Shown here: positions 1 to 7,813 of the stretch, one piece after another
How positions within the stretch are numbered: position 1 is the first letter of the stretch
Layout: each line of letters begins with the position of its first letter
Source: Actinomycetota bacterium
Lineage (GTDB): Bacteria > Actinomycetota > Acidimicrobiia > Acidimicrobiales > CADCSY01
Assembly: GCA_019348335.1 (NCBI GenBank)
Contig: JAHWJR010000082.1
Location: 1-7,876 of the forward strand
Length of the DNA: 7,876 bases
Direction: 5' to 3'
Notes under the pieces: model-generated
What the model saw: the letters and a program-made list of their open reading frames with translations, nothing else
What the model was told of the DNA's origin: nothing
Database searches by the model: none
Translations under genes and position numbers: made by a program

Positions 1-2
1 TC

Positions 3-365
3 GACGCCGTGCACACCCGGGTGGAACAGCTCGGCGAGCGGGCCGACGCGGTGGAGGCGCTGCCGCACCGGGTGGACGCCCTCGAGCGGGCGGCCTTCGG
101 CGGAGGGCCGGTCCATCACCGCTCCCGCTCGATCGTGGCCGACCTCGACGCCCTCGGGTCCCAGGTCGAGGTGGTGGCGACCGCGGTCGACGGCGTCCCC
201 CGACGCCTGGCCGACGTGGAGCGCTCGACGGCCCGCACCGAGGCACTGGAGCGGGGGCTGGCCGGGGCCATCGACATGATCGACCAGCTCGTGGCCCAGC
301 TGGGCGCCCTGGAGTGGGCGTGCCGCCCCCTTCCGCCTCCCGACGAGGACGACGGGACCGACTGA
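3..365 (+). CDS. Hypothetical coiled-coil protein, C-terminal part (5' end outside window)
   Basis: I do not recognise this protein. About 120 codons are visible, ending at a TGA at 363-365. The frame is open to the window edge and the codons before the GTG at position 9 (Asp-Ala) continue the same pattern, so the gene probably begins upstream and the GTG is internal. The visible part is hydrophilic and rich in Glu, Asp, Arg, Ala, Val and Leu. Spaced Val/Leu residues in units such as RVEQLGERADAVEAL and HRVDALER look like coiled-coil heptads. A Gly/His/Arg-rich break (around residues 31-41 from the GTG) is followed by a second predicted helical stretch and an acidic, proline-containing tail (PLPPPDEDDGTD). 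There is no membrane segment and no catalytic motif. Third codon positions are nearly all G or C, which supports real coding. It converges on rodA with a 4-bp gap. It could be the coiled-coil tail of a larger enzyme or a structural protein; no function is assigned. Confidence 0.68.
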   Translation, partial: DAVHTRVEQLGERADAVEALPHRVDALERAAFGGGPVHHRSRSIVADLDALGSQVEVVATAVDGVPRRLADVERSTARTEALERGLAGAIDMIDQLVAQLGALEWACRPLPPPDEDDGTD

Positions 366-369
366 CGAG

Positions 370-1530
370 CTAGCTGAAGCGGCGCATGTGGACGTTCAGC
401 ACCAGTCCGATGGCGGCCAGGCTGGTCAGCAACGAAGAGCCACCGTACGAGAGCAGCGGGAGGGGCAGCCCCGTGATGGGCATGATGCCCATGCTCATGC
501 CCAGGTTCTCGAACACCTGGAACACGAGCATGCCCAGCACGCCGACGCAGACGAGTGTCCCGAACAGGTCCCGGGCCACCTGGGCGGCCCGCCACACCCG
601 CCAGGCGACGACGGCGTAGAGGGCGAGCAGCGTGGCCGAGCCGACGAACCCCAGCTCCTCCCCGACAACCGTGAAGATGAAGTCGGTCTGCTGCTCGGGC
701 ACGAACCCCAGCTTGGTCTGGGTGCCGTCGTAGAGGCCGGCACCGAACAGGCCGCCGGCGCCGATGGCGGTCTTGGCCTGGCTGGCCTGGAAGCCGGCGC
801 CGGTGACCGAGCCCCTGCCGTCCCTGGCGAACTCGGTGAGCCGGTCCCGCTGGTAGGCGTCGACCATGTCCAGCTGGAACAGGGCGACGACGGCGATGAT
901 CCCGATGGCGGCGAGGGCGGCCAGCTCGCGGGGCCGGGCCCCGGCCACGACCACCACGGCGAGGAAGATGGCCACCAGCACGAGCATGCTCCCCATGTCG
1001 GGCTGGAGGAGGATGAGTGCTGCGGGGAGGCCGACCAGGGCGAGGCACACCCCCAACCGGTGGCGGTTGAGGTGACCTCGGGCCGGTGCGCACGCCGCCG
1101 CCAGCACGCAGATCAACGCCAGCTTGGTGAACTCGGCCGGCTGGAACTTGAAGGCGCCGAGGGCGAACCACGACTGGGCGCCGTTGACCCTGGTGCCGAG
1201 GGGCGTGAGGACCAGGACCAACAGGGCCAGCGACGCCAGGTGCCCGAGGGGAGCGAGGTCGCGGAAGTGGCGGTAGTCGATGGCTGTCACCGCCGCCATC
1301 ACGATCGCTCCCAGGGCCAGGAACAGCAGCTGGCGCTTCAGGTAGGTGTAGGGGTCGAGGCCGGCGTCGGCCATGCCGACCCGGGTGGCGCTGAACACCA
1401 TGAGGCAGCCGAGGCCGGCGATGGCGAAGGTGGCGCAGAGCAGCGGCCAGTCGAGATGCCGCCACGGCGCGGCAGGGTCGCGCCGCAGCACGGCGCCGAT
1501 CCCCCGGGGAGCAGAGGTGGTCTGCATCAT
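370..1530 (-). CDS. rodA: Rod shape-determining protein RodA, SEDS-family peptidoglycan glycosyltransferase
   Basis: RodA polymerises lipid II into glycan strands of the lateral wall, working with PBP2 in the membrane. The 386-residue product, a usual family length, has about ten hydrophobic segments. SEDS signatures appear in order: RVNGAQSW at 114-121, FQPAEFTKLAL at 129-139, QPDMGS at 176-181, a GxGGLFGAGLYDGTQ segment around 257-271, FVPEQQTDFIFTVVGEE at 276-292 and ITGLPLPLLSYGGSS at 352-366. Asp283 in TDFIF sits where the essential SEDS aspartate is expected. The close relative FtsW is less likely because of the mre context and the adjacent PBP2 gene. The start is the first of two tandem ATGs, and its ATGA overlaps the mrdA stop, which implies translational coupling; no clear Shine-Dalgarno is visible. 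The gene closes the cluster with TAG. Family known; catalytic residue assigned by alignment from memory. Confidence 0.96.
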   Translation of the reverse strand: MMQTTSAPRGIGAVLRRDPAAPWRHLDWPLLCATFAIAGLGCLMVFSATRVGMADAGLDPYTYLKRQLLFLALGAIVMAAVTAIDYRHFRDLAPLGHLASLALLVLVLTPLGTRVNGAQSWFALGAFKFQPAEFTKLALICVLAAACAPARGHLNRHRLGVCLALVGLPAALILLQPDMGSMLVLVAIFLAVVVVAGARPRELAALAAIGIIAVVALFQLDMVDAYQRDRLTEFARDGRGSVTGAGFQASQAKTAIGAGGLFGAGLYDGTQTKLGFVPEQQTDFIFTVVGEELGFVGSATLLALYAVVAWRVWRAAQVARDLFGTLVCVGVLGMLVFQVFENLGMSMGIMPITGLPLPLLSYGGSSLLTSLAAIGLVLNVHMRRFS

Positions 1531-3464
1531 GCGCTGCTGCCGGAGACGGGCTTGACCTCGGGAGGCTCTTCCAGGCCGGACAAGGACGCCAGGATGGCAC
1601 GGGCGACCGGGGCGGCCCACGTCGAACCGAAGCCGGCCCGCTCCATGACCACGCTGACCGAGTGGCGGGGGTCGTGGGCCGGGGCGAAGGCCACGAAGAG
1701 GGCGTCGTCCTTGCGGTCACCGCCGGTCTGGGCGGTCCCGGTCTTGCCGGCCACCGGGTAGGCGTCGTGGGGGAAACCGGCGAAGGCGTTGAACGCCGTG
1801 CCGCGGGGCTCCTCCGACCGGGTGGCGCCGAGCAGCCCGTCGACGATGGGGTCGTAGGCGCCCGGCGGCAGGTCGACCTGGGCGTCCACCCGGGGCTCGA
1901 TCTCCCGGACCACGGTGCCGTCCTGGTCCTGGACCCGCAGCGCCAGGTTGGGCTGGTAACGGGTGCCGCCGGAGGCGAAGGTGGCATAGGCGTTGGCCAA
2001 CTGGATGGGGGTCACGGCGATGTCGCCCTGGCCGATGGACACGTTGACGTTGTCACCGATGAACCAGTCGCCGGTGATGAACAGGTCAGGGTTGGCGGCG
2101 TAGGCCTCGGCCCGCCCTTCCGGCGTGGCCAGCCGCCCGGCCGCCTCCACCGGCAGGGGAACCCCCGTCTTCTCGCCGAAGCCGAGCAGGGCGGCCATGT
2201 CCTGCATGGGGGTGTCGCCCAGTCGCTGGCGCTGCTGCCAGAAGCGGGCACCGAGGTCGTAGAAGTAGGTGTCACTCGACACGGTGAGCGCCTTGCGCAG
2301 CTCGACGTCCCCGTAGGCGGCCCGGCCGGCGTTCTGGCGCTGACATTTCTGGGCGCAGTCGGGGATGGTGTAGGTGCCCGGGTCGAAGATGGTGGTCGCC
2401 GGCGTGATGAGCCCCGCCTTCAGGCCGGCGAGGGCGGTCACCAGCTTCCACGTCGAGCCGGGGGCGTACTGGCCCAGCACCGCCCGGTTGACGAAGGGTG
2501 TTCCCTGCGAGGGGTCGGTCAGCGCCGCGAACTGGTCCGGGGTGATCTGGTACACGAAGTCCGCCGGGTTGAAGGTGGGCCACGAGGCCATGGCCGCCAC
2601 CGTGCCCTCCTTCACGTCGAGGACCACGGTCGAGCCCCCGAAGGTCACCGGCGCACCCGTCACCGGGTCCTTGTGGCCCTGGGTCTTGGCCATGCCCGAG
2701 GCAAGGGCCACCTCCGCCGCTCGCTGCACCTCCAGGTCGATGGACAGCACGAGGTCCTTGCCCTGCACCGGCGGACGCCGCTCGAGCTCGCGGACCGGCA
2801 CGCCCTTGGCGTTGACCTCCAGGACGACCTCGCCGTCGATTCCCGCCAGGTCGGCCTCGAACGTCCGCTCGACACCGTCCTTGCCCACGCGCGAGTCGAG
2901 CCGGTACGTGTCCGGGGCGGCTTCCAGCTCCTCGGCGTTGATCTGGCCCACGTAGCCCAGCAGGTGGGCCGCCAGGGTGCCGTGCGGATAGGAGCGCACC
3001 GCCACCTGGTCGGCGTCGACACCCGGGAACTCGTGCCGGCGCTCCCGCAGCTCGATGAGGGCCTCCTCCGGGACGTCCTCAGCCACCGGAACGGGGGTGA
3101 AGGGGCCGAAGCGCTGGTCGTCGAGCCGACCCGTCAGCGCCGCCGCCGGCCGGCCCACCACGACCGCCAGACGCTCGACCACGTCTCGGCGCTCGGGCTC
3201 GCTGTGCCGGTTGAGCTCGGCCCGGTTGACGGTCACCACGTTGGACGCCCGATTGTCGACCAGGATGGCGCCGTTGCGGTCGAGGATCCGGCCCCTGGGC
3301 GCGGGGAGGGGGATCACCCGCTGCTGGTTGCGTTCGGCAGCGACCTCGTACTCGCCGGCGTTGAGCACCTGGAGGAACCAGAGCCGGGCGAAGAGGGCGG
3401 CGAACAGCGAGAGCGTCACCACGCCCACGATGCCCAGTCGCAGGCGGGGGCTGTCGACGGTCAC
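1527..3464 (-). CDS. mrdA: Penicillin-binding protein 2, class B elongasome transpeptidase
   Basis: PBP2 crosslinks new lateral-wall peptidoglycan on the outer face of the membrane, paired with RodA. The 645-residue product has a short cytoplasmic tail, one membrane anchor (about residues 9-31), the class B dimerisation region beginning with the PAPRGRILDRNG motif at 55-66, and a C-terminal transpeptidase domain. Active-site motifs are present: STWK at 337-340 (nucleophile Ser337), SSD at 396-398 (the SxD form seen in E. coli PBP2) and KTGT at 574-577. SIGQGDIAVTPIQLA at 476-490 is also typical of the family. The only cysteines are Cys370 and Cys374, near the active site. I chose GTG at 3464 because it leaves a short tail before the anchor and follows GAGG at 7-nt spacing; upstream extension of the frame runs through mreD. 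It lies 16 bp after mreD, and its stop overlaps the rodA start. The division transpeptidase FtsI is excluded by context. Confidence 0.96.
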   Translation of the reverse strand: MTVDSPRLRLGIVGVVTLSLFAALFARLWFLQVLNAGEYEVAAERNQQRVIPLPAPRGRILDRNGAILVDNRASNVVTVNRAELNRHSEPERRDVVERLAVVVGRPAAALTGRLDDQRFGPFTPVPVAEDVPEEALIELRERRHEFPGVDADQVAVRSYPHGTLAAHLLGYVGQINAEELEAAPDTYRLDSRVGKDGVERTFEADLAGIDGEVVLEVNAKGVPVRELERRPPVQGKDLVLSIDLEVQRAAEVALASGMAKTQGHKDPVTGAPVTFGGSTVVLDVKEGTVAAMASWPTFNPADFVYQITPDQFAALTDPSQGTPFVNRAVLGQYAPGSTWKLVTALAGLKAGLITPATTIFDPGTYTIPDCAQKCQRQNAGRAAYGDVELRKALTVSSDTYFYDLGARFWQQRQRLGDTPMQDMAALLGFGEKTGVPLPVEAAGRLATPEGRAEAYAANPDLFITGDWFIGDNVNVSIGQGDIAVTPIQLANAYATFASGGTRYQPNLALRVQDQDGTVVREIEPRVDAQVDLPPGAYDPIVDGLLGATRSEEPRGTAFNAFAGFPHDAYPVAGKTGTAQTGGDRKDDALFVAFAPAHDPRHSVSVVMERAGFGSTWAAPVARAILASLSGLEEPPEVKPVSGSSA

Positions 3465-3471
3465 GGCCGGG

Positions 3472-3475
3472 CCTC
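3472..3475 (-). promoter_or_regulatory. Ribosome binding site for mrdA
   Basis: GAGG lies on the minus strand 7 nt before the GTG at 3464, inside the 16-bp gap after mreD. It is short but well spaced, and it decides the start: no other start codon in this frame sits shortly before the membrane anchor. Confidence 0.45.
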
Positions 3476-3480
3476 GGCGC

Positions 3481-3987
3481 TCACCGCAGCACCGGCCGCG
3501 GCCCGAGACCGGGCACAGCGGCCCACCGCATGATCCGTACCGCCGGCACGGCCAAGAGGGCATTGGCGACGGCCACCACCAGAACCACGGTAGGGAGCCG
3601 CAGCGAGATGAACTCCTCGTGGCCGAGCACGGCACCGGCACCGGCGAAGAGGAGTACGCCGAGAACACTGCCCATGAACACGGTCAGAACCGGGATCCAC
3701 CAGTCGGCGTGAAGGATGGTCGACTGGACGGCCCCTACCGCGTACGCGGCGAGACTGTAGGCCAGCGCCGACAGCCCGAACGGCGTCTCCAGAAAGCAGT
3801 CGGCCAGCAACCCAGCTCCGAACGCCACCGCCGCACCCCGGTCGGCGCCGGCGGTGATGGCGGTGGCGATGCCCACCAGCAGCAACAGGTCGGGAGCCAC
3901 GCCGAAGAACCGCAGTTGTGGGAACACGGCGGTGTGGAGCACCACGGCGATCAGCAGCACGGGCGGCAGACGGGTCGCCGCCGTCAT
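3481..3987 (-). CDS. mreD: Rod shape-determining membrane protein MreD
   Basis: MreD is an integral membrane partner of MreC in the elongasome; its biochemical role is not settled. The product has 168 residues, the usual size (about 160-180), and is almost entirely hydrophobic. Five or six membrane segments can be drawn, roughly at residues 8-22, 32-47, 52-65, 73-92, 98-118 and 131-152. Family features include the APDLLLLVGI stretch at 31-40, a GLLADCF segment at 59-65 followed by PFGLSALAYSL at 69-79, which resembles the conserved GllaDll...G..al.y pattern, and a basic C-terminus. The start is the ATG whose ATGA overlaps the mreC stop, implying translational coupling. The same frame is open far upstream through mreC and mreB, but that part is Arg/Gly/Pro-rich shadow. 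MreD diverges quickly, so the call rests on size, topology and its place between mreC and mrdA. Confidence 0.9.
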   Translation of the reverse strand: MTAATRLPPVLLIAVVLHTAVFPQLRFFGVAPDLLLLVGIATAITAGADRGAAVAFGAGLLADCFLETPFGLSALAYSLAAYAVGAVQSTILHADWWIPVLTVFMGSVLGVLLFAGAGAVLGHEEFISLRLPTVVLVVAVANALLAVPAVRIMRWAAVPGLGPRPVLR

Positions 3988-4817
3988 CGGGGCTCGGTCT
4001 GCACGACCTGGACGAGGCTCAGCCGGGTGAGGTCGGCGGCCGGGCGCACCTCGACGTCCTGTTGGAGCTGGCCGGGGGGAGCGCTGACGCTGGCCACGCG
4101 GCCCACCGGGACGCCGGGAGGAAACACGCTGTTGTCGAGCCCGCTGGTGACCACCAGCTCGAGGACACTGACGTCGGCCGAGGGGTCGACGAACGACAAG
4201 GACATGAGGCGGGTGGGGCCCTCTCCCTCGGCGACGGCCACCTCGCCCGACCGGGCCAGCCGCACGCCCACCGACGATTCCGCATCGGTGATGAGGCGCA
4301 CCGTCGAGCGAGTCCCCGACACGGAGGCCACCCGGCCGACCAGGCCGGCGCCGGTGACCACCGGCATGTCGACGGCGATGCCGGAGTCGCTCCCCTTGTC
4401 GAGCTCGATCGTCTGCTCGAAGTTGGAGATCGGAGCGGACACCACCCGGGCCGCCACCTTGGGAAGGTCGCCGGTGAAGCGGGCGTCGAGCAGCGCCAGC
4501 GCCTCGGCCAGCTCCCGCTCCGCCCCCTCGTCCCTCCCCAGCCGCCCTTCGAGCTCGGCAATGCGGGCTCGCAGCTCGGCGTTCTCGTCCTCGAGGTCGC
4601 CATAGCTCGTCAGCCCGGCGAAGGCGTCCCGCACCGGTGACAGCACGGTTGCCGCGGCGGAGCGCACCGGCGAGAGGGCGTCGGCAGCGCCATCGCGCAC
4701 CGCCCCGATCAGACCCCCGCCGCTGCCCCGGAAGTCGAGGGTGATGACGGTGATGGAGGTGAGCACGAGCAGCAGCAGGGTGAAGCGGGTACGCCCACCG
4801 CGCCGGGAGAGGGCCAC
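3984..4817 (-). CDS. mreC: Rod shape-determining protein MreC
   Basis: MreC is a membrane-anchored extracytoplasmic scaffold that links MreB/MreD to PBP2 and RodA and is thought to activate PBP2. The 277-residue product (family about 270-330) has a basic N-terminus, one membrane anchor at about residues 11-28 (rich in Leu/Val/Thr/Ile), a linker, a predicted coiled coil at about 72-112, and the C-terminal double beta-barrel region. Family motifs include LDKGSDSGI at 139-147, MPVVTGAGLVGRV at 151-163, TVRLITD at 172-178, a SGLDNSVFPPGVPVG stretch at 225-239 and a final LVQV strand at 268-271. The start is GTG, 15 bp after the mreB stop, with only a weak GGGG Shine-Dalgarno at 8 nt. The stop overlaps the mreD start. 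There is no long Pro-rich C-terminal tail, so this is a compact version of the protein. Confidence 0.94.
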   Translation of the reverse strand: MALSRRGGRTRFTLLLLVLTSITVITLDFRGSGGGLIGAVRDGAADALSPVRSAAATVLSPVRDAFAGLTSYGDLEDENAELRARIAELEGRLGRDEGAERELAEALALLDARFTGDLPKVAARVVSAPISNFEQTIELDKGSDSGIAVDMPVVTGAGLVGRVASVSGTRSTVRLITDAESSVGVRLARSGEVAVAEGEGPTRLMSLSFVDPSADVSVLELVVTSGLDNSVFPPGVPVGRVASVSAPPGQLQQDVEVRPAADLTRLSLVQVVQTEPR

Positions 4818-4832
4818 GAGGCAGGCCCCGGG

Positions 4833-5870
<1,038 letters not shown>

Positions 5871-5882
5871 TTTGCGGGCGAG

Positions 5883-5887
5883 CCTCC
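5883..5887 (-). promoter_or_regulatory. Ribosome binding site for mreB
   Basis: GGAGG is on the minus strand 12 nt before the mreB ATG. It is the best Shine-Dalgarno match in the window, though the spacing is somewhat longer than usual. It fits mreB being expressed independently of ndk. Confidence 0.6.
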
Positions 5888-5899
5888 GTCAAGGGGGAG

Positions 5900-5911
5900 G
5901 GCGACGTCGCC
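5900..5911. promoter_or_regulatory. Perfect 12-bp palindrome before mreB (candidate operator)
   Basis: GGCGACGTCGCC equals its own reverse complement. It lies immediately downstream of the proposed -10 box, where transcription would begin, a position typical of repressor operators. Symmetry does not extend beyond 12 bp. Palindromes of this length arise by chance in GC-rich DNA, so the claim rests on its position and is tentative. Confidence 0.3.
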
Positions 5912-5940
5912 AGGCTAGGTGTCGTGCCGTGGCCCCACAA
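5912..5940 (-). promoter_or_regulatory. Candidate sigma-70-type promoter of the mre cluster
   Basis: On the minus strand, TTGTGG (5940-5935) and TAGCCT (5917-5912) are separated by exactly 17 bp. The -10 keeps the TAnnnT pattern and the -35 keeps TTG; each matches consensus at three of six positions. It lies in the only intergenic space of useful length and would start transcription about 35 nt upstream of the mreB ATG. Chance matches of this quality are common, so this is a suggestion only. Confidence 0.35.
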
Positions 5941-5956
5941 GCGCGCCGGCTACGGC

Positions 5957-6385
5957 TCAGGCGAGCGCGGGGAAGAACAGCTCGATCTCCCGCTGCGCGG
6001 AGGCCGCGGAATCGGAGCCGTGGACCAGGTTCTCGGTCAGCACGGTGCCCAGGTCGCCCCGGATGGTGCCGGGTGGCGCCTCGGCCGGGTTGGTCGGTCC
6101 CATGAGGGTGCGCACGATGCGCCACGTCTCCTCTGGGCCCTCGACGACGAGGACCAGGGACGGCGAGCGGGTGATGAACTCGACCAGGTCACCGAAGAAG
6201 GGCCGCTCGGCGTGCTCGGCGTAGTGGCGGCGGGCCGTGTCGCGGTCGATGCGCCGGAGCTCGGCGGCGGCGAGCCGCAGGCCCTTGCGCTCGAGGCGCA
6301 CCACCACCTCCCCGGCCAGTCCCCGTTCGACGGCATCGGGCTTGCAGATGACCAGCGTGCGATTCACGGCGGGCACGTTAGCCAT
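5957..6385 (-). CDS. ndk: Nucleoside diphosphate kinase
   Basis: Ndk transfers the gamma phosphate of ATP to NDPs and dNDPs through a phosphohistidine intermediate, keeping cytoplasmic nucleotide triphosphates balanced. The 142-residue product carries the family features: RTLVICKPDAV at 9-19 with the ATP-contacting Lys15, HYAEHAERPFF at 54-64, VRTLMGPTNP at 91-100, GTIRGD at 106-111 and the active-site signature NLVHGSD at 119-125 with catalytic His122. The start is uncertain. ATG at 6385 overlaps the folC stop by 8 bp and has a weak GGA upstream. In-frame GTG codons lie at 6376 and 6367, and the one at 6367 would give a 136-residue protein beginning MNRTLV, closer to the usual family N-terminus, but without a visible Shine-Dalgarno. 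Function is secure either way. Its overlap with folC implies cotranscription and translational coupling. Confidence 0.97.
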   Translation of the reverse strand: MANVPAVNRTLVICKPDAVERGLAGEVVVRLERKGLRLAAAELRRIDRDTARRHYAEHAERPFFGDLVEFITRSPSLVLVVEGPEETWRIVRTLMGPTNPAEAPPGTIRGDLGTVLTENLVHGSDSAASAQREIELFFPALA

Positions 6386-7793
6386 CACGGCCGTCCGGCC
6401 CTGCCGGGCTGCCCCCGCCGCCATCGCCAGCGGCGGTCCCGTCCTGGTCGCCGACGAGCGCCGCCCTGGCCGCGCCGACGGCATGCAACGAGCCGGTGAC
6501 CAGCACGGCGTCGTCGGCGGAGGCGATGGCCAGCGCCCGCCGGACGGCTTCGGCCACCCGTGGCACCACCTCGACCTCGACGCCGGTCGCTCGGGCGGCG
6601 GCGGCGACCTCCTCGGCGGGCAGGGCACGGGGCCAGTCGGCGGCGCACGCCACCACGAGGTGGGGCTCGGTGGCGGCCAGGGCCTCGAACATGGCCTCCG
6701 GCGACCGTCCCCGGTTCATCCCGACCACCAGCACGCGCTCGCCGCCCCCCGAGAAGTCCCCCAGGGTGGCGGCAACCGCCCGGCAGCCGTCGGGGTTGTG
6801 GGCGCCGTCGAGCACCAGGAGGGGATTGCGCCCGACGATCTCGAAGCGCCCCGGAACGGCGACGCTGGCCAAGGCCTCCTGCAAGGCCTCCTCCTCCACC
6901 GGGCGGCCGAAGAAGGCCTCGGCGGCGGCTACCGCCACGGCGGCGTTGTCGCCCTGGTGGGCCCCGTGCAGCGGCAGGAAGACGTCTCGGTAGGACGCCC
7001 CCGGGGTCTGGAGGTCGAGCAGGCGCCCCCCCACCGCCAGCCGGTTGGCGGTGCAGCCGAACTCGCGGCCACGGGCCAGGACCGCTCGCGGGCCGGCGTC
7101 GACGAAGATCGACGCCAGCTCGGGGTCGGTCTCCCCCAGCACGAGGGTGCCGCCCGGCCTGACGATGCCGGCCTTCTCCCGGGCGATGTCGGCCCGGGTG
7201 GGGCCGAGCACGCCGGTGTGGTCCAGCCCGACGTTGGTCACCACCGAGACCACGGCGTCGACCACGTTGGTGGCGTCCCAGCGGCCTCCCATCCCGACCT
7301 CGACCACGGCGGCGTCGACGGCCAGGTCGGCGAACCACCGGTAGGCAGCCAGGGTGAGGATCTCGAAGTGGGACGGGTGGACCCCGCTCAGGTCCTCGAG
7401 TTGGGCCACAGCGGCCACGCACCCGGCCAGGTCGGCGTCGTCGATGGCCTCGCCGTTGCGTGCGATGCGCTCGTTGACCCGGACGAGGTGGGGGCTGGTG
7501 TAGGTGCCCACCGTCAGGCCGTGGACGGCGAGCAGGGCGGTGACCATCCTGGTTGTCGACCCCTTGCCGTTGGTGCCGGTGACGTGCACCACCGGCTGGG
7601 CGTGCTGCGGGTCGGCCATGAGCCCGCACAAGGTCGTCATGCGCTCGAGCGTGGGCGGCTCGAACCGCCCGGCCACCAGCGCCTCGAGGTTGACCGAGGC
7701 GCCGAGGTAGGCGAGGGCGTCGTCGTACGACCAGTCGCCGGCGGGAGGCGGACGGCGTGGGGCCCGGCCGGCGCCGGGGAGCGAGGAACCCAA
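6378..7793 (-). CDS. folC: Folylpolyglutamate synthase (possibly bifunctional dihydrofolate synthase)
   Basis: FolC adds glutamates to tetrahydrofolates with ATP, retaining folates in the cell; many bacterial forms also make dihydrofolate from dihydropteroate. The 471-residue product is a Mur-ligase-fold enzyme with the P-loop GTNGKGS at 73-79, YTSPHL at 98-103, a HFEILTLAAYRWF segment at 142-154, GMGGRWDATN at 167-176, NVGLDHTGVLG at 187-197, EKAGIVRPG at 206-214, LDGAHNPDG at 328-336 (C-terminal domain) and VTGSLHAVGAAR at 432-443. After about residue 448 a Gly/Asp-rich tail follows; its last codons overlap the ndk start. The predicted start is TTG, 20 bp after the upstream stop. There is no ATG or GTG between it and the conserved SYDDALAYL helix at 22-30, and upstream extension is Arg-rich shadow. 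Whether the enzyme is bifunctional cannot be told from motifs alone. MurT- or CphA-type ligases are less likely because of the HNPDG and DATN motifs. Confidence 0.96.
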   Translation of the reverse strand: MGSSLPGAGRAPRRPPPAGDWSYDDALAYLGASVNLEALVAGRFEPPTLERMTTLCGLMADPQHAQPVVHVTGTNGKGSTTRMVTALLAVHGLTVGTYTSPHLVRVNERIARNGEAIDDADLAGCVAAVAQLEDLSGVHPSHFEILTLAAYRWFADLAVDAAVVEVGMGGRWDATNVVDAVVSVVTNVGLDHTGVLGPTRADIAREKAGIVRPGGTLVLGETDPELASIFVDAGPRAVLARGREFGCTANRLAVGGRLLDLQTPGASYRDVFLPLHGAHQGDNAAVAVAAAEAFFGRPVEEEALQEALASVAVPGRFEIVGRNPLLVLDGAHNPDGCRAVAATLGDFSGGGERVLVVGMNRGRSPEAMFEALAATEPHLVVACAADWPRALPAEEVAAAARATGVEVEVVPRVAEAVRRALAIASADDAVLVTGSLHAVGAARAALVGDQDGTAAGDGGGGSPAGPDGRDG

Positions 7794-7813
7794 GAAGGCG
7801 GGGACCGAGGCCC

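Noticed and set aside
368..375. agctagct palindrome at the convergent stop codons as a terminator
   Set aside because: It is only 8 bp with no loop and no T-run. It results from the rodA TAG stop context.
388..1761. Plus-strand open frame (about 457 codons) opposite rodA and the end of mrdA
   Set aside because: It is a low-complexity Glu/Gln/His/Gly-rich shadow. The minus strand encodes a complete SEDS protein here.
116..1987. 623-codon minus-strand frame spanning rodA and its downstream region
   Set aside because: It is an Arg/Pro/Gly/Ser-rich shadow in a different frame from rodA and mrdA, with no family motifs.
1662..3533. Long plus-strand open frame (about 620 codons) opposite mrdA
   Set aside because: The translation is Gly/Arg/His/Val-rich without recognisable motifs. 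It mirrors the high-GC third positions of mrdA, whose active-site motifs are intact on the minus strand.
5887..5892. TTGACG on the minus strand as a -35 box for mreB
   Set aside because: It is near consensus but overlaps the GGAGG ribosome binding site, and no -10-like sequence lies 16-18 bp downstream, where mreB coding has already begun.
5941..5970. Imperfect GC-rich hairpin at the end of ndk as a terminator
   Set aside because: The stem needs a bulge, much of it lies inside the ndk coding end, and no T-run follows.
6386..6628. N-terminal extension of ndk upstream of 6385
   Set aside because: It is Pro/Arg/Ser-rich and lies inside folC in another frame. Ndk proteins begin a few residues before the RTLV segment.
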